From contig JAVVDU010000015.1 in assembly GCA_032251515.1 (NCBI GenBank), positions 1 through 48,848 on the forward strand: a DNA stretch of 48,848 nt, written 5' to 3'. The position numbers and the translations under genes are program-made. This stretch comes from Carthagonibacter sp032251515 (lineage in GTDB: Bacteria > Gemmatimonadota > Gemmatimonadetes > Palauibacterales > Palauibacteraceae). The notes beneath the pieces were generated by a model. It saw only the letters and a list, made by a program, of their open reading frames with translations, ran no database searches and was not told where the DNA came from. Positions 26,472 to 34,729 of the stretch are shown piece after piece (within the stretch, counting starts at the first letter, position 1; each line of letters opens with the position of its first letter).

Positions 26472-29400
26472 CCGGCCCCGCCGCCGCACCGCGCCGCGGA
26501 CCCTCCCCCGCCCCGCGCGAGCTCGTCCTCGCCTCGGCCGGCACCGGCAAGACGCACACGATCTCGAACCGGATCCTCCTGCTGCTGCTGGGCGACGCAC
26601 CCCCCGAGCGCATCGTCGCCTCCACGTTCACCCGCAAGGCCGCGGGCGAGATCCTGGAGCGGGTGCTGGAGCGGCTCGCCCGCGCGACGCTGGAGCCGGA
26701 GCAGGCGACGAGGCTCGCCGAGGAGCTGGGCCTGGACCCCGGCGACGCCCCGCCACCGGAGCGCTGGGGCGAGCTGCTCATCCGCGTGCTCTCCGACCTG
26801 CACCGGACCGGGGTGAGCACGCTCGACTCGTTCTTCCTCGCGGCGGTGCGGAGCTACGGCGCGGAGCTCGGCCTGCCCCCCTCCTGGCGGATCGTCGACG
26901 AGCCGACCGACCGCCGGGTGCGCGCGGACGCGCTGGACGACCTGATCGCCGGTGCGGACCGCGAGCGGTTCGCGGAGCTGGTGCGGCTGTGGTCGTGGGG
27001 CGACGCCGGTCGCCGCGTCCACGAGGCGCTGCTCGAGGCGAGCGCCGAGCTGGTGCGGCTGCGCGAGGAGATCGACCCGGCCGCGGAGAGTCCGTGGCTC
27101 CCTCTCCCGTCGTTCGACGCCGCCGCGGCCGTCCGGGCCGACGCGCCGGCGGCGCGCGAGGCCCTGGCCGGGCGCGTGGAGTCGGCGGATGTCCCGCGGA
27201 AAAGGGACGGCAGCGCGGACGGCCGGTTCGTCACCGCCCGGGCGAAGCTGGCCGCGACGATCCGGGCGGGCGCTTGGGACGCGCTGCCTGACGACGGGTT
27301 CGCGAAGGCGCGTCTCCACGGGACCGGGACGTACTACGGCAAGGAGCTTACCGTCTCGCTGGACCGCGCCGTCGACGAGGCCATCGCGGCGGCCCGCCAC
27401 GTGCTCGGCGCCCGCATCAACGGCCGCGTCCGCGCCATGGAGCGGCTGGCGGGCGAGGTCGCGGAGGCCGTGGCGCGGCGCCGCCGCAGGCACGGCGCGT
27501 TCCGGTTCGACGACCTCACGCGCGCCCTGACCGGCCCGGGGGCGATCCCGAAGCGGGCCGATCTCTGGTATCGCCTCGACCGCCGCGTCGAGCACCTGCT
27601 GCTCGACGAGTTCCAGGACACGTCGCTGGCGCAGTGGGAAGCGCTGCGCCCCCTGGCGACGCGGGTGCTGGACGGCGGCGACCCACCACGCCACGCCCTG
27701 ATCGTCGCCGATCCCAAGCAGTCGATCTACGGGTGGCGCGGCGCCTCGCCCGATCTCGTCCAGCGGGCGGCCGAGGAGTTCGGCCTCCCAGAGCGGACCC
27801 TGGCGCGGTCGTGGCGCTCGTCCTCGGTCGTCCTCGACTTCGTCAACGCGCTGTTCGAGCGACTCCCCGGAAACCCGGCCCTGCCGGACGACCCGAACGT
27901 CGCGGCGACGGTCGCGGACTGGTCCACCGCCTTCACGACCCACGAACCGGCCCGCGACCTGCCGGGGCACGTCCGCGTATCGGCGGGGCCTCTCGACCCG
28001 GGAAGGGGCACGGACCGGCCGCAGATGATGGCCCACGCCGCCCGCCGCGTCGCCGACCTCGCGGCCGGCGCGCCCGGCCGCTCCATCGGCGTCCTGGTGC
28101 GCCACGTCATCGCGGCGGCCCGCCTGACGCGGGAGCTGCGCGAGCTCGGTATCGACGCCTCGAAGGAGAGCGGGTCCCGGATCGACGACGCGCCCATCGT
28201 AGAGGCCGTGCTGTCGCTGCTCCGTGTGGCCGACCACCCGGGCGACACGCTCAGCCGCTACATCGTCGCCCGGTCCCCCCTCGGCCCTCTCGTCGGCCTG
28301 GCGGAGCCCCGCGACGGCCCCGGTGCGGCGCGGCTGGCTGCCGGCCTTCGGGCCCGCCTCCTCGCCGACGGCTACGGCCCGGTGATCGAGCGCTGGACGG
28401 AGGCCCTCGCCGGCGCCGGGCGTCTCGACGCCGGGGGGCGCCGCCGCCTCGCGCAGCTCGCCGAGATCGGCCACCGCTGGGACGCCGGGGCGACCCTCCG
28501 GCCCTCGGACTTCGTGCGCCACGCCCTGGCCGAGCGCCCCGGCGAGTCGGCGCCCGCCCCCGTGCGCGTGATGACCGTCCACCAGGCGAAGGGCCTGGAG
28601 TTCGACATCGTCGTGCTGCCCGAGCTGGACGTGAAGCTGCGCAAGGGAAGGGCCGGGTCGCGTCTCGCCCTTCCCGAGCGGGACCCGGCGACCGGCCGGA
28701 TCGTGCGCGTGTTCCCGGGACTGGACGCGGCGCTCCGGGATCTCTTCCCCGAGGCGGGCGAAGCCCTGCGCCAGTGGCGGGCGGCGGAGCTGCGCGACAG
28801 CCTCGGCATCCTGTACGTGGCGGTCACCCGGGCCCGGCACGCCCTGCACCTCCTGCTCGCCGCCGACGAACCCGGCAAGAGGGCGAAGCGCGGCGGACGC
28901 GGTCAGAGCGAGCCTACCTTCGCGGACCTGGTCCGCGGCGCGCTGGAGCCGGACGGAGAGCCGCTCGCCGAGGGCGACGTGCTGTACGAGAGCGGCGACT
29001 CGGACTGGGCCGGCTCCCCCCGCGCCCTGGCGGCCGACCGCGGCACCGCGGAGGGCCCGGCCACCGCGGTCGTTCCCCGCGTGCGATCCCGCGGGGCCCG
29101 GCGGCGTCTGCTCTCCCACACGTCCCCCTCCGCCCTGGAAGGCTCGGGTGCCGTGGACCTCGCATGGCTGCTGCGCCTGGGAGGGGACCTGGCGCGCCGG
29201 CGGGGAACGATCGCGCACGCCTGGCTGGAACGGATCCGGTGGATGGAAGACGGCCTGCCGACCGAGTCCGAGCTACGGGAGGTCGTCCACGCCGCCTGGC
29301 CCAATGCGCCGGCGACGGAGGTGGAGCGCCTGCGGGCCGACTTCGACCGCTGGCTCGCCGCGCCCGCCGTCCGGGACGTCCTGTCGCGCCGCGCCTACGC

Positions 29401-29710
29401 GTCCGACGCCCGCGTAGAGACCGAGCTGCCGTTCGTGCACCGGACGGGCGACCGGATGTTGCACGGAATCCTGGACCGGCTCGTGCTTCTCGGGCCAGGA
29501 GAAGGGGTCAGGGAAGCGGAGGTCATCGACTTCAAGACCGACGCCGTCGGCCCGGACGAAGCGGAGCTGGAACGACGCGCTGCCTGGTACGCGCCCCAGC
29601 TCGAGGCCTACCGAGCCGCCGTGGCCGATGCCTTCGGCCTCGCGCCCGGACAGGTGCGCGGGCGCCTCGTCTTCCTGGACGCCGGCCGGACCTGGACGCC
29701 GGCCCGCTAG
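26468..29710 (+). CDS. UvrD/AddA-like helicase-nuclease
   Basis: 1080 residues; GTG 26468 overlaps the AddB-like stop by four bases (GTGA), so the subunits are translationally coupled. Superfamily-1 helicase motifs appear in order: Walker A LASAGTGKT (Lys28), STFTRKAA, motif II LLLDEFQDTS (Asp380, Glu381), motif III IVADPKQSIYGWRGA, motif V TVHQAKGLEFDIVVLPEL, and motif VI LYVAVTRARHAL. A RecB-type nuclease closes the protein: GTIAHAWLERI, HGILDRL and AEVIDFKTD (Asp1021, Lys1023). This two-subunit, two-nuclease layout is AddAB. The helicase works as an ATP-driven 3'-5' motor on DNA ends during recombinational repair. Confidence 0.93.
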   Translation: MTGPAAAPRRGPSPAPRELVLASAGTGKTHTISNRILLLLLGDAPPERIVASTFTRKAAGEILERVLERLARATLEPEQATRLAEELGLDPGDAPPPERWGELLIRVLSDLHRTGVSTLDSFFLAAVRSYGAELGLPPSWRIVDEPTDRRVRADALDDLIAGADRERFAELVRLWSWGDAGRRVHEALLEASAELVRLREEIDPAAESPWLPLPSFDAAAAVRADAPAAREALAGRVESADVPRKRDGSADGRFVTARAKLAATIRAGAWDALPDDGFAKARLHGTGTYYGKELTVSLDRAVDEAIAAARHVLGARINGRVRAMERLAGEVAEAVARRRRRHGAFRFDDLTRALTGPGAIPKRADLWYRLDRRVEHLLLDEFQDTSLAQWEALRPLATRVLDGGDPPRHALIVADPKQSIYGWRGASPDLVQRAAEEFGLPERTLARSWRSSSVVLDFVNALFERLPGNPALPDDPNVAATVADWSTAFTTHEPARDLPGHVRVSAGPLDPGRGTDRPQMMAHAARRVADLAAGAPGRSIGVLVRHVIAAARLTRELRELGIDASKESGSRIDDAPIVEAVLSLLRVADHPGDTLSRYIVARSPLGPLVGLAEPRDGPGAARLAAGLRARLLADGYGPVIERWTEALAGAGRLDAGGRRRLAQLAEIGHRWDAGATLRPSDFVRHALAERPGESAPAPVRVMTVHQAKGLEFDIVVLPELDVKLRKGRAGSRLALPERDPATGRIVRVFPGLDAALRDLFPEAGEALRQWRAAELRDSLGILYVAVTRARHALHLLLAADEPGKRAKRGGRGQSEPTFADLVRGALEPDGEPLAEGDVLYESGDSDWAGSPRALAADRGTAEGPATAVVPRVRSRGARRRLLSHTSPSALEGSGAVDLAWLLRLGGDLARRRGTIAHAWLERIRWMEDGLPTESELREVVHAAWPNAPATEVERLRADFDRWLAAPAVRDVLSRRAYASDARVETELPFVHRTGDRMLHGILDRLVLLGPGEGVREAEVIDFKTDAVGPDEAELERRAAWYAPQLEAYRAAVADAFGLAPGQVRGRLVFLDAGRTWTPAR

Positions 29711-29760
29711 CCGGTCGCCGGGCCGCGGACGGCGCGGTCGTGCCCGCGCGCGTCGCCCCG

Positions 29761-30606
29761 TCACACGTCGCCGTCTTCATCCCGGCCGATCGGCACGCCG
29801 TTCGAAGGCCCCCGCAGGGGCTGGAGGAGCAGGCGGTCCAGCCAGAGGTCCCGCCGCGTGCGGAACAGCTCGATACCGATCGTCATCCGCTCGTGACCGT
29901 CCCGCGGCTGTGGCCGGTACGTGCCGAGAATCCGGTCCCACCACGGCAGATTGAAGCCGAAGTTGCTGTTCGTCTCCGCCGGGTGAACCGAGTGATGGAC
30001 GCGGTGCATGTCGGGCGTGACGAGGATCCAGCGAAGGACGCGGTCGATGCTGCCGGGAATCCGCACGTTCGCGTGATTGAACATCGACGTCGCGTTCAGG
30101 AGCACCTCGAACACGAGGACGGCCGCCGCGGGCGGGCCGAGCGCCGCGACGACGGCCAGCTTGATCCCCATGGACAGAAGGATCTCGACCGGGTGGAAGC
30201 GCAGGCCGGTCGAGACGTCGAATTCCACGTCCGCGTGGTGAACGCGGTGCAGCCGCCAGAGAGCCGGCACGGCATGGAACATCACGTGCTGCAGATAGAT
30301 GGCCAGGTCGAGGAGCAGGATCGCGGCGGCGAACGCGATCCAGTCCGGCACTCCGAGGGCCGGGAACAGCCCCCAGCCGCGTTCCGCCGCGCGCAGCGCG
30401 ACACCCACGGCCAGGACCGGGAAGACGAGCCGGACGAGGACCGTGTCGACGGCGACCAGGGCGAGGTTGTTGCTCCAGCGCAGCAGCCGCGGAATCTCGC
30501 GGCGGCGGCGCGGCGCCGCGACTTCCCACGCCGCCATCACGGCGAGCACGCCGAGGAACGCGGCGAGGCGGATGCCCGGCTCCTGCGCTGCGAAAGGATC
30601 GGTCAT
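29761..30606 (-). CDS. Sterol desaturase / fatty acid hydroxylase family membrane protein
   Basis: 281 residues from ATG 30606 (ATG 30645 would add 13 residues). Several membrane helices surround the di-iron histidine boxes HVMFH (HX3H), HRVHH (HX2HH) and a second HRVHH, with FNHANVRIP and WWDRILGTYRPQP, as in the fatty-acid-hydroxylase superfamily. Members use a non-haem di-iron centre and O2 to hydroxylate or desaturate lipids such as sterols, hopanoids, carotenoids or fatty acyl chains. The substrate is not evident and no lipid-synthesis gene adjoins it. It converges on the AddA-like gene, 50 bases away. Confidence 0.92.
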   Translation of the reverse strand: MTDPFAAQEPGIRLAAFLGVLAVMAAWEVAAPRRRREIPRLLRWSNNLALVAVDTVLVRLVFPVLAVGVALRAAERGWGLFPALGVPDWIAFAAAILLLDLAIYLQHVMFHAVPALWRLHRVHHADVEFDVSTGLRFHPVEILLSMGIKLAVVAALGPPAAAVLVFEVLLNATSMFNHANVRIPGSIDRVLRWILVTPDMHRVHHSVHPAETNSNFGFNLPWWDRILGTYRPQPRDGHERMTIGIELFRTRRDLWLDRLLLQPLRGPSNGVPIGRDEDGDV

Positions 30607-30926
30607 GGTCCCGACATGATCGCGCCCCACGGCCCGGCGCGCCAACAGGACGCACCGGCGGCCGGCGGGCGCGGACCCAGCGGGGTGGCCAGCCTCCCGC
30701 CGGTCGCGTTATCTTTCCGGCACCTCGGCTCACCGCCCATCCGGAGCGAAGCGGGGCGACCGGGGCCGCGGGCCCCCGCGCCCTCCCGGGCGAATCGCCG
30801 CGAGCGGACGCAGTGCCTGGTGTGCCGGAGTCGGGGCGGGTCCCAACGGGCCCGCCTCGTCAGTTGTGGCCGCCGCATCCGGCGCGCGGCCGCCCCGCCG
30901 CGAGGATCCGCCGCGAGGTCGATGCC
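30607..30926. other. Divergent intergenic region without a gene
   Basis: It separates the hydroxylase (minus) and the release-factor-like gene (plus). An in-frame ATG at 30813 could extend the latter, but it lacks an RBS and family similarity. A candidate promoter hexamer is at 30709. Confidence 0.5.
30709..30714 (+). promoter_or_regulatory. Possible -10 element for the release-factor-like gene
   Basis: TTATCT within CGTTATCTTTCC. The core GTTATCT recurs at 31466-31472 upstream of the dehalogenase gene. It lies 213 bases from the start codon, implying a long leader if real. Confidence 0.25.
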
Positions 30927-31364
30927 ATGCCCCGCTCTCCCGACGACGACCCCGACGTGCCGGGCGACGACGCTCCTGCCACGGCGGACGCCGCCGCCCC
31001 CGACGCGCCGGACGCCGCCGTACCGATCCCCGAGGATGACGACGCCCTCCTCGCGGAGTGCCGCGTGGAGACGTTCCGCGCCGGCGGGCCCGGCGGGCAG
31101 CACCAGAACAAGACGGAGTCCGCCGTGCGCCTGACGCACCGGCCCACGGGCATCGTGGTCGTGGCGCGCGACTCGCGCAGCCAGCACCGCAACCGGGCGG
31201 CCGCGCTGCAGAGGCTTCGCGCAGAGCTCGAGGAGCGAGCCCGTCCCGGGGTGCCCCGCCTGCCGACCCGGGTACCCCCGGCGCAGAAGCGGAAGCGGCT
31301 CGCCGACAAGCGGCGCCGGTCCGAGGTGAAGCGCCGCCGCCGGCCACCGGAGCCCGATGAGTGA
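30927..31364 (+). CDS. Class I release-factor-like GGQ protein (ArfB/C12orf65 type)
   Basis: 145 residues from ATG 30927 with GAGGT eight bases upstream. After an acidic, low-complexity N-terminus (~1-40), the RF-1 catalytic domain is evident: CRVETFRAGGPGGQHQNKT with Gly56-Gly57-Gln58, then SAVRLTHRPTGIVV and DSRSQHRNRAAALQRL. The C-terminus is strongly basic (KRKRLADKRRRSEVKRRRR), as in proteins that enter the ribosomal mRNA channel. The codon-recognition domains of RF1/RF2 are absent. It likely hydrolyses peptidyl-tRNA on stalled ribosomes. It is transcribed alone. Confidence 0.9.
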   Translation: MPRSPDDDPDVPGDDAPATADAAAPDAPDAAVPIPEDDDALLAECRVETFRAGGPGGQHQNKTESAVRLTHRPTGIVVVARDSRSQHRNRAAALQRLRAELEERARPGVPRLPTRVPPAQKRKRLADKRRRSEVKRRRRPPEPDE

Positions 31365-31386
31365 AGTCCACACCCGACGAGTGAGA

Positions 31387-31429
31387 CCGGCGGTTCCGGG
31401 GCGGGACAACGCGTCCCGTCCGCCGCCGG
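31387..31429 (+). terminator. Two-part hairpin after the release-factor-like gene
   Basis: Outer arms CCGGCGG/CCGCCGG (31387-31393, 31423-31429) and inner arms GGCGGGAC/GTCCCGTC form a nearly continuous stem with a bulge. It starts 22 bases after the stop. No T-run. Confidence 0.45.
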
Positions 31430-31460
31430 ACTCTCCCTCCCCGCGGTCTCGAAATGACTT

Positions 31461-31489
31461 TATTTGTTATCTGTAACCTACCGTATTTG
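31461..31489 (+). promoter_or_regulatory. AT-rich promoter/operator upstream of the reductive dehalogenase
   Basis: A ~45-base AT-rich island (31451-31495) stands out in 72 % GC DNA. It holds a direct repeat TATTTG at 31461-31466 and 31484-31489 (23 bases apart) and an inverted repeat GTTA-TCTG-TAAC at 31466-31477 that includes TTATCT. Its position, 120-150 bases before the rdhA start, suggests a regulated promoter. Confidence 0.4.
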
Positions 31490-31612
31490 ATGTCGTTCTG
31501 AGGAACCACCCGCCTCGTCCGCCGCGGGAACGCTTGTTGCGGTACGTGCCGCGGAAGCCGGGACGGCGCGGGGTGCGCGTCCCCGGCCCGAACCCGTGGC
31601 GAGGAGACGGGC

Positions 31613-33085
31613 ATGAGCGGCAGCGACCCGGACCGGATTTCTTCCCCGGCGGACCCCTCCCGCCGCGACTTTCTCAAGGTGGCCGGCGCCGCGAGCGCCG
31701 TGGCGGGCGGCGCGGGCCTCGGCCTGTTCGGCTACGCGGCCGGGAAGGACCCAGCCACGCACCTCGGGTGGCAGAACGAAGAAGGGGCGAGCCAGATCGT
31801 CGACCGGACCCGCTACGCCGTCGATCGGCCGACCTACGAGCGCACGGGCCCGACGAGCCGCCCGGACGCGCGCGTCGAAAACATCTTCGGGCGCCGTGGC
31901 CGCTTCGTGCGCCAGCTCCCGCAGGTCGCCGGCGGCGGCGAGTTCGAGGAGCCCCTGAAGAGCTACTACGAGGCGCACCCGCAGGACCTCGAGCTCGACC
32001 GGTTCGCCTACGAGGAAATCCTCCCGAAACTGCGCGCGGACCAGGAGCGCTACGGCCACGCCTACATCCTGGCCGAGGCGTGGTCCGACGCCATGGCGGC
32101 GGTCGGCCCGGAAGGGATCACGACGCCGCCCGAGGAGAACGACTTCCCGCGCCGCCGCGACGGCACGCCCGTCGCGCCCCTGAAGATGAGGGACCCCGAG
32201 AAGACGTCCCGCCTCGTCAAGAAGGTGGCCCTGCAACTCGGGTCCACGCTCGTCGGGATCACGGAGCTGAATCCGGACTGGGTGTACCGGCACCCGCTGG
32301 ATGGACGCGGCTTCGCCGACCCGGACGAGCCGCTCGAGGTGCCGGCCCACTGGCGGTACGCCGTCGTGGTGGGCACGCCGATGTCCTGGGACCCGATGTA
32401 CGCGAACCCGACCTACGGCACGTCCGACGACGCCTACTCCCGCTCGCGGATCGTCGCCGCCCGGCTCGCCGCGTTCATCCACCGGCTGGGCTACGCGGCC
32501 CGCACCCACGTCCCCGGGAACAGCTACGACCTGATGGTGCCGCCCGTCGCCATCGACGCGGGCCTGGGCGAGCAGGGCCGGCACGGCGTGCTCATCACGC
32601 CGGAGGTCGGCTGCAACCTGCGCCCCGCGGTCGTGACGACGGACCTGCCGCTAGCGGTGGACCGGCCCATCGATTTCGGCGTGCAGGACTTCTGCGCCCA
32701 CTGCAAGATCTGCGCGGAGGCCTGCCCGAGCGGCGCGATCCCGTTCGGCGGCAAGGAGGAGGTGCGCGGCTACCGGCGCTACCGGATCGACACGGCGAAG
32801 TGCCTGAACATGTGGATGTCGAACCTCGGGAACATGGGGTGCCGGATCTGCATCGCCGTCTGCCCCTATACGCGCAAGGCGAACTGGCTGCACCGGACAG
32901 CCATGCGGGTGACGGCCGAGGACCCGACCGGCCTGTCCGAGCGGGCCCTCACGGCGCTCCAGAAGGGGTTCTATCCCGGTCCCGATCCGCAGGGCTACTA
33001 CATCCCGTCGCTCGGCGGCGACAACGCCTCCTACCGCGAGCCCCCCTGGTGGCTGCGGGCGGAGGACTTCATCGATCACGGGTGA
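31613..33085 (+). CDS. rdhA: Reductive dehalogenase catalytic subunit, Tat-exported
   Basis: 490 residues. The Tat signal SRRDFLKVAGAASAVAGG (Arg17-Arg18) sends the folded cofactor-loaded enzyme to the periplasm. The corrinoid-binding core follows the family: SDDAYSRSRIVAARLAAFI, HRLGYAARTHVPGN, DAGLGEQGRHGVLITPEVG, NLRPAVVTTDLPL and DFGVQDFC. Two ferredoxin-type clusters are seen: C361-x2-C364-x2-C367-x3-C371P, and C397 with GC410-x2-C413-x3-C417P. This spaced second motif is typical of RdhA. The family removes halogens from organohalides at a cobamide cofactor. Tyr in DDAYS and Arg in NLRPA are candidate active-site residues by comparison with PceA. The next two genes are RdhB- and RdhC-like, so a respiratory role is likely. 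Confidence 0.92.
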   Translation: MSGSDPDRISSPADPSRRDFLKVAGAASAVAGGAGLGLFGYAAGKDPATHLGWQNEEGASQIVDRTRYAVDRPTYERTGPTSRPDARVENIFGRRGRFVRQLPQVAGGGEFEEPLKSYYEAHPQDLELDRFAYEEILPKLRADQERYGHAYILAEAWSDAMAAVGPEGITTPPEENDFPRRRDGTPVAPLKMRDPEKTSRLVKKVALQLGSTLVGITELNPDWVYRHPLDGRGFADPDEPLEVPAHWRYAVVVGTPMSWDPMYANPTYGTSDDAYSRSRIVAARLAAFIHRLGYAARTHVPGNSYDLMVPPVAIDAGLGEQGRHGVLITPEVGCNLRPAVVTTDLPLAVDRPIDFGVQDFCAHCKICAEACPSGAIPFGGKEEVRGYRRYRIDTAKCLNMWMSNLGNMGCRICIAVCPYTRKANWLHRTAMRVTAEDPTGLSERALTALQKGFYPGPDPQGYYIPSLGGDNASYREPPWWLRAEDFIDHG

Positions 33086-33093
33086 GGCGTGTG

Positions 33094-33408
33094 ATGCAGA
33101 TCTTCGCCAGCGGTGGATTCTGGTTTTTGGAGGGAATCCTGTTCGTGGTCGTGGTCCTGGCGTTCCGGGCGTGGATGCATGACCGCGGCGTTCCGCTGCC
33201 CGCCTGGAAGTGGGCCGTGTTCCTCCTCTGGCTGGGGTTCGCCGCGTTCACCATCGCATTCGTCGGCACGAGCTTCGGAGAGGGCGAGCCGACGGCCGCG
33301 ACGCGGGGCGGGCTCCTGTTCGGGACGGCCGCGGTGATCGGCGGCGCCGCGGCGTGGCGCCTCCTGATGCGGGGCCGGGAGCCGGGTGGGCGCCATACCG
33401 CCGGCTGA
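33094..33408 (+). CDS. Small membrane anchor, RdhB-like
   Basis: 104 residues from ATG 33094 (GTG 33082 or 33091 in the same frame are alternatives; the former overlaps the rdhA stop). Three membrane helices are predicted: FWFLEGILFVVVVLAFRAWM, WKWAVFLLWLGFAAFTIAFV and GLLFGTAAVIGGAAAWRLLM. Size, topology and position immediately after rdhA match RdhB, which anchors RdhA to the outer face of the cytoplasmic membrane. Sequence conservation of RdhB is low, so context carries most of the call. Confidence 0.8.
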   Translation: MQIFASGGFWFLEGILFVVVVLAFRAWMHDRGVPLPAWKWAVFLLWLGFAAFTIAFVGTSFGEGEPTAATRGGLLFGTAAVIGGAAAWRLLMRGREPGGRHTAG

Positions 33409-34729
33409 GCAGGGACGGCCGGGCGCCCGGTGCCGTCCACGCGCCCGGCGGCGCGGCGCCCGGCGGCCCGCCGTCACCCTCGCGGCCCTCCTCCTGCTGG
33501 CCGCCGCGCTCGCCTGGGGCCGCACGCGGCCCGGCCCCGCCGTCGAGCCGCACGTGCGGGCGATCTTTCCCGCCGCCCGGACCGTGGCGCCGCGCGCCGG
33601 GGTGTGGCACGCGTGGAACGCCGACGGCGTCACCCTGGGCTGGGCAGCGCCGGGCCGGGCCGGAGGATACGGCGGGCCGCTGGCCCTCGTGGTGGGCGTC
33701 GACACGCTGGGACGCATCGCCGGGGCGCGCGTGGTCGAGCAGCGAGAGACCCCCACGTTCTGGCGCCTGGCCCGCATCCCCGAGCGTCTCGAGGGGCTGG
33801 CCGGCGCCTCGCTGGAGGAAGTGGGGCGCGGCGACCGCGGGCTGGCGGCCGTGTCGGGTGCCACCCTGTCGACCCGGGCGGTCGAGCGGAGCGTTCGCGA
33901 CGCCGTGACCCTGGTGGCCGGCGAGCAGTTCGACCTGCGCCTCCCCGCCCCGCCGCGCCCGTTCGAGTTCGGGCTGCTGGAGGTCACCGTGCTCGCCCTG
34001 TTCGCCGCCGGCCTGGCCGCCGGCCGTCTGCGCGCCCCGGCGCGGCGGCGGCTCCGCTGGGCCGCCCAGCTCACGGGCCTCGTGGTGCTGGGCTTCTGGA
34101 AGGACTCGCCGATCACCCTGGCGAAGCTCGCCGGCCTGTTCTCCGGCTTCCTTCCCGACGTGCGCACTGGCCTGGCCGTGTGGCTCCTGCTGGCGGGATT
34201 CCTCGTCACCTCCGCCCTGCGCGACCGGAACCTCTACTGCCTGTACGCCTGTCCGTTCGGGGCAGCGCAGCGTGTGGTGGGTCTCGTCGGGATCCGGCGC
34301 GTGCGCGTGCCGCCGTCGGCCGCCCGCCTGCTGGAGGCGACCCGAGACATTATCGTCCTCGGTCTCCTGCTCGCGGCCCTCGTCACCCTGCAGCCCGCCC
34401 TCGCCGTGTACGAGCCGTTCGCCCCGCTGTTCTCGCTGCGCGGCGAGACGTTCCAGTGGGTGCTGCTGTCGGTCGTCCTCGTCGCTTCCCTGGCGATCCC
34501 CGCCCCCTGGTGCGCTTTCCTCTGTCCGATGCGGACGATCGAGCGCGGGATCGGCGACCTGCGGCGGGCGGTCCGGCAGCGGGCGGTCCGGCGACGGGCG
34601 GTCCGGCGACGGAGGCGGCGGGGCGGCGTCCCCGCGGCGGCCGGCGGGTCACTGGCCGCGACCGCCCCGGCACCGCATCGTGACGCGGGCCGGCCGCCAC
34701 CGCGCCGGCCCGGGGAGACGCCATGCTGA
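33386..34729 (+). CDS. rdhC: RdhC/NosR-like FMN-binding membrane iron-sulfur protein
   Basis: 447 residues; GTG 33386 overlaps the RdhB-like gene by 23 bases. A first membrane helix (AVTLAALLLLAAALAWG) is followed by a periplasmic FMN-binding domain with AVSGATLSTRAV near residue 155, the covalent-flavin signature of NosR/RnfG proteins. About five more helices follow, with two CxxxCP motifs, LYCLYACPFGAAQ and WCAFLCPMRTIERG, as in RdhC and NosR. There is no C-terminal ferredoxin pair as in NosR. RdhC is proposed to pass electrons to, or help mature, RdhA. The last ~50 residues are basic and encoded partly by a 15-bp tandem repeat. It overlaps the Rrf2 start by 7 bases. Confidence 0.85.
   Translation: MGAIPPAEQGRPGARCRPRARRRGARRPAVTLAALLLLAAALAWGRTRPGPAVEPHVRAIFPAARTVAPRAGVWHAWNADGVTLGWAAPGRAGGYGGPLALVVGVDTLGRIAGARVVEQRETPTFWRLARIPERLEGLAGASLEEVGRGDRGLAAVSGATLSTRAVERSVRDAVTLVAGEQFDLRLPAPPRPFEFGLLEVTVLALFAAGLAAGRLRAPARRRLRWAAQLTGLVVLGFWKDSPITLAKLAGLFSGFLPDVRTGLAVWLLLAGFLVTSALRDRNLYCLYACPFGAAQRVVGLVGIRRVRVPPSAARLLEATRDIIVLGLLLAALVTLQPALAVYEPFAPLFSLRGETFQWVLLSVVLVASLAIPAPWCAFLCPMRTIERGIGDLRRAVRQRAVRRRAVRRRRRRGGVPAAAGGSLAATAPAPHRDAGRPPPRRPGETPC
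34566..34610 (+). repeat. Three tandem 15-bp copies inside rdhC
   Basis: The unit GGGCGGTCCGGCRRC is repeated at 34566-34580, 34581-34595 and 34596-34610. It encodes a five-residue basic repeat (reading across units as RAVRQ/RAVRR). The last two copies are identical, indicating recent slippage. Confidence 0.9.

Noticed and set aside
26213..29218. A 1001-codon minus-strand open frame opposite the AddA-like gene
   Set aside because: Composition artefact of GC-rich third positions; the plus strand carries every helicase motif.
27634..31134. A 1166-codon plus-strand open frame spanning AddA, hydroxylase and release-factor regions
   Set aside because: It crosses genes in other frames and strands and has no family features.
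30927..31364. Full-length RF1/RF2 release factor
   Set aside because: Only the GGQ domain and a basic tail are present; codon-recognition domains are absent.
33386..34729. Calling the FMN/CxxxCP membrane protein NosR (nitrous oxide respiration)
   Set aside because: No nosZ or nos accessory gene is near, the C-terminal ferredoxin pair is missing, and it directly follows rdhA and an RdhB-like gene.
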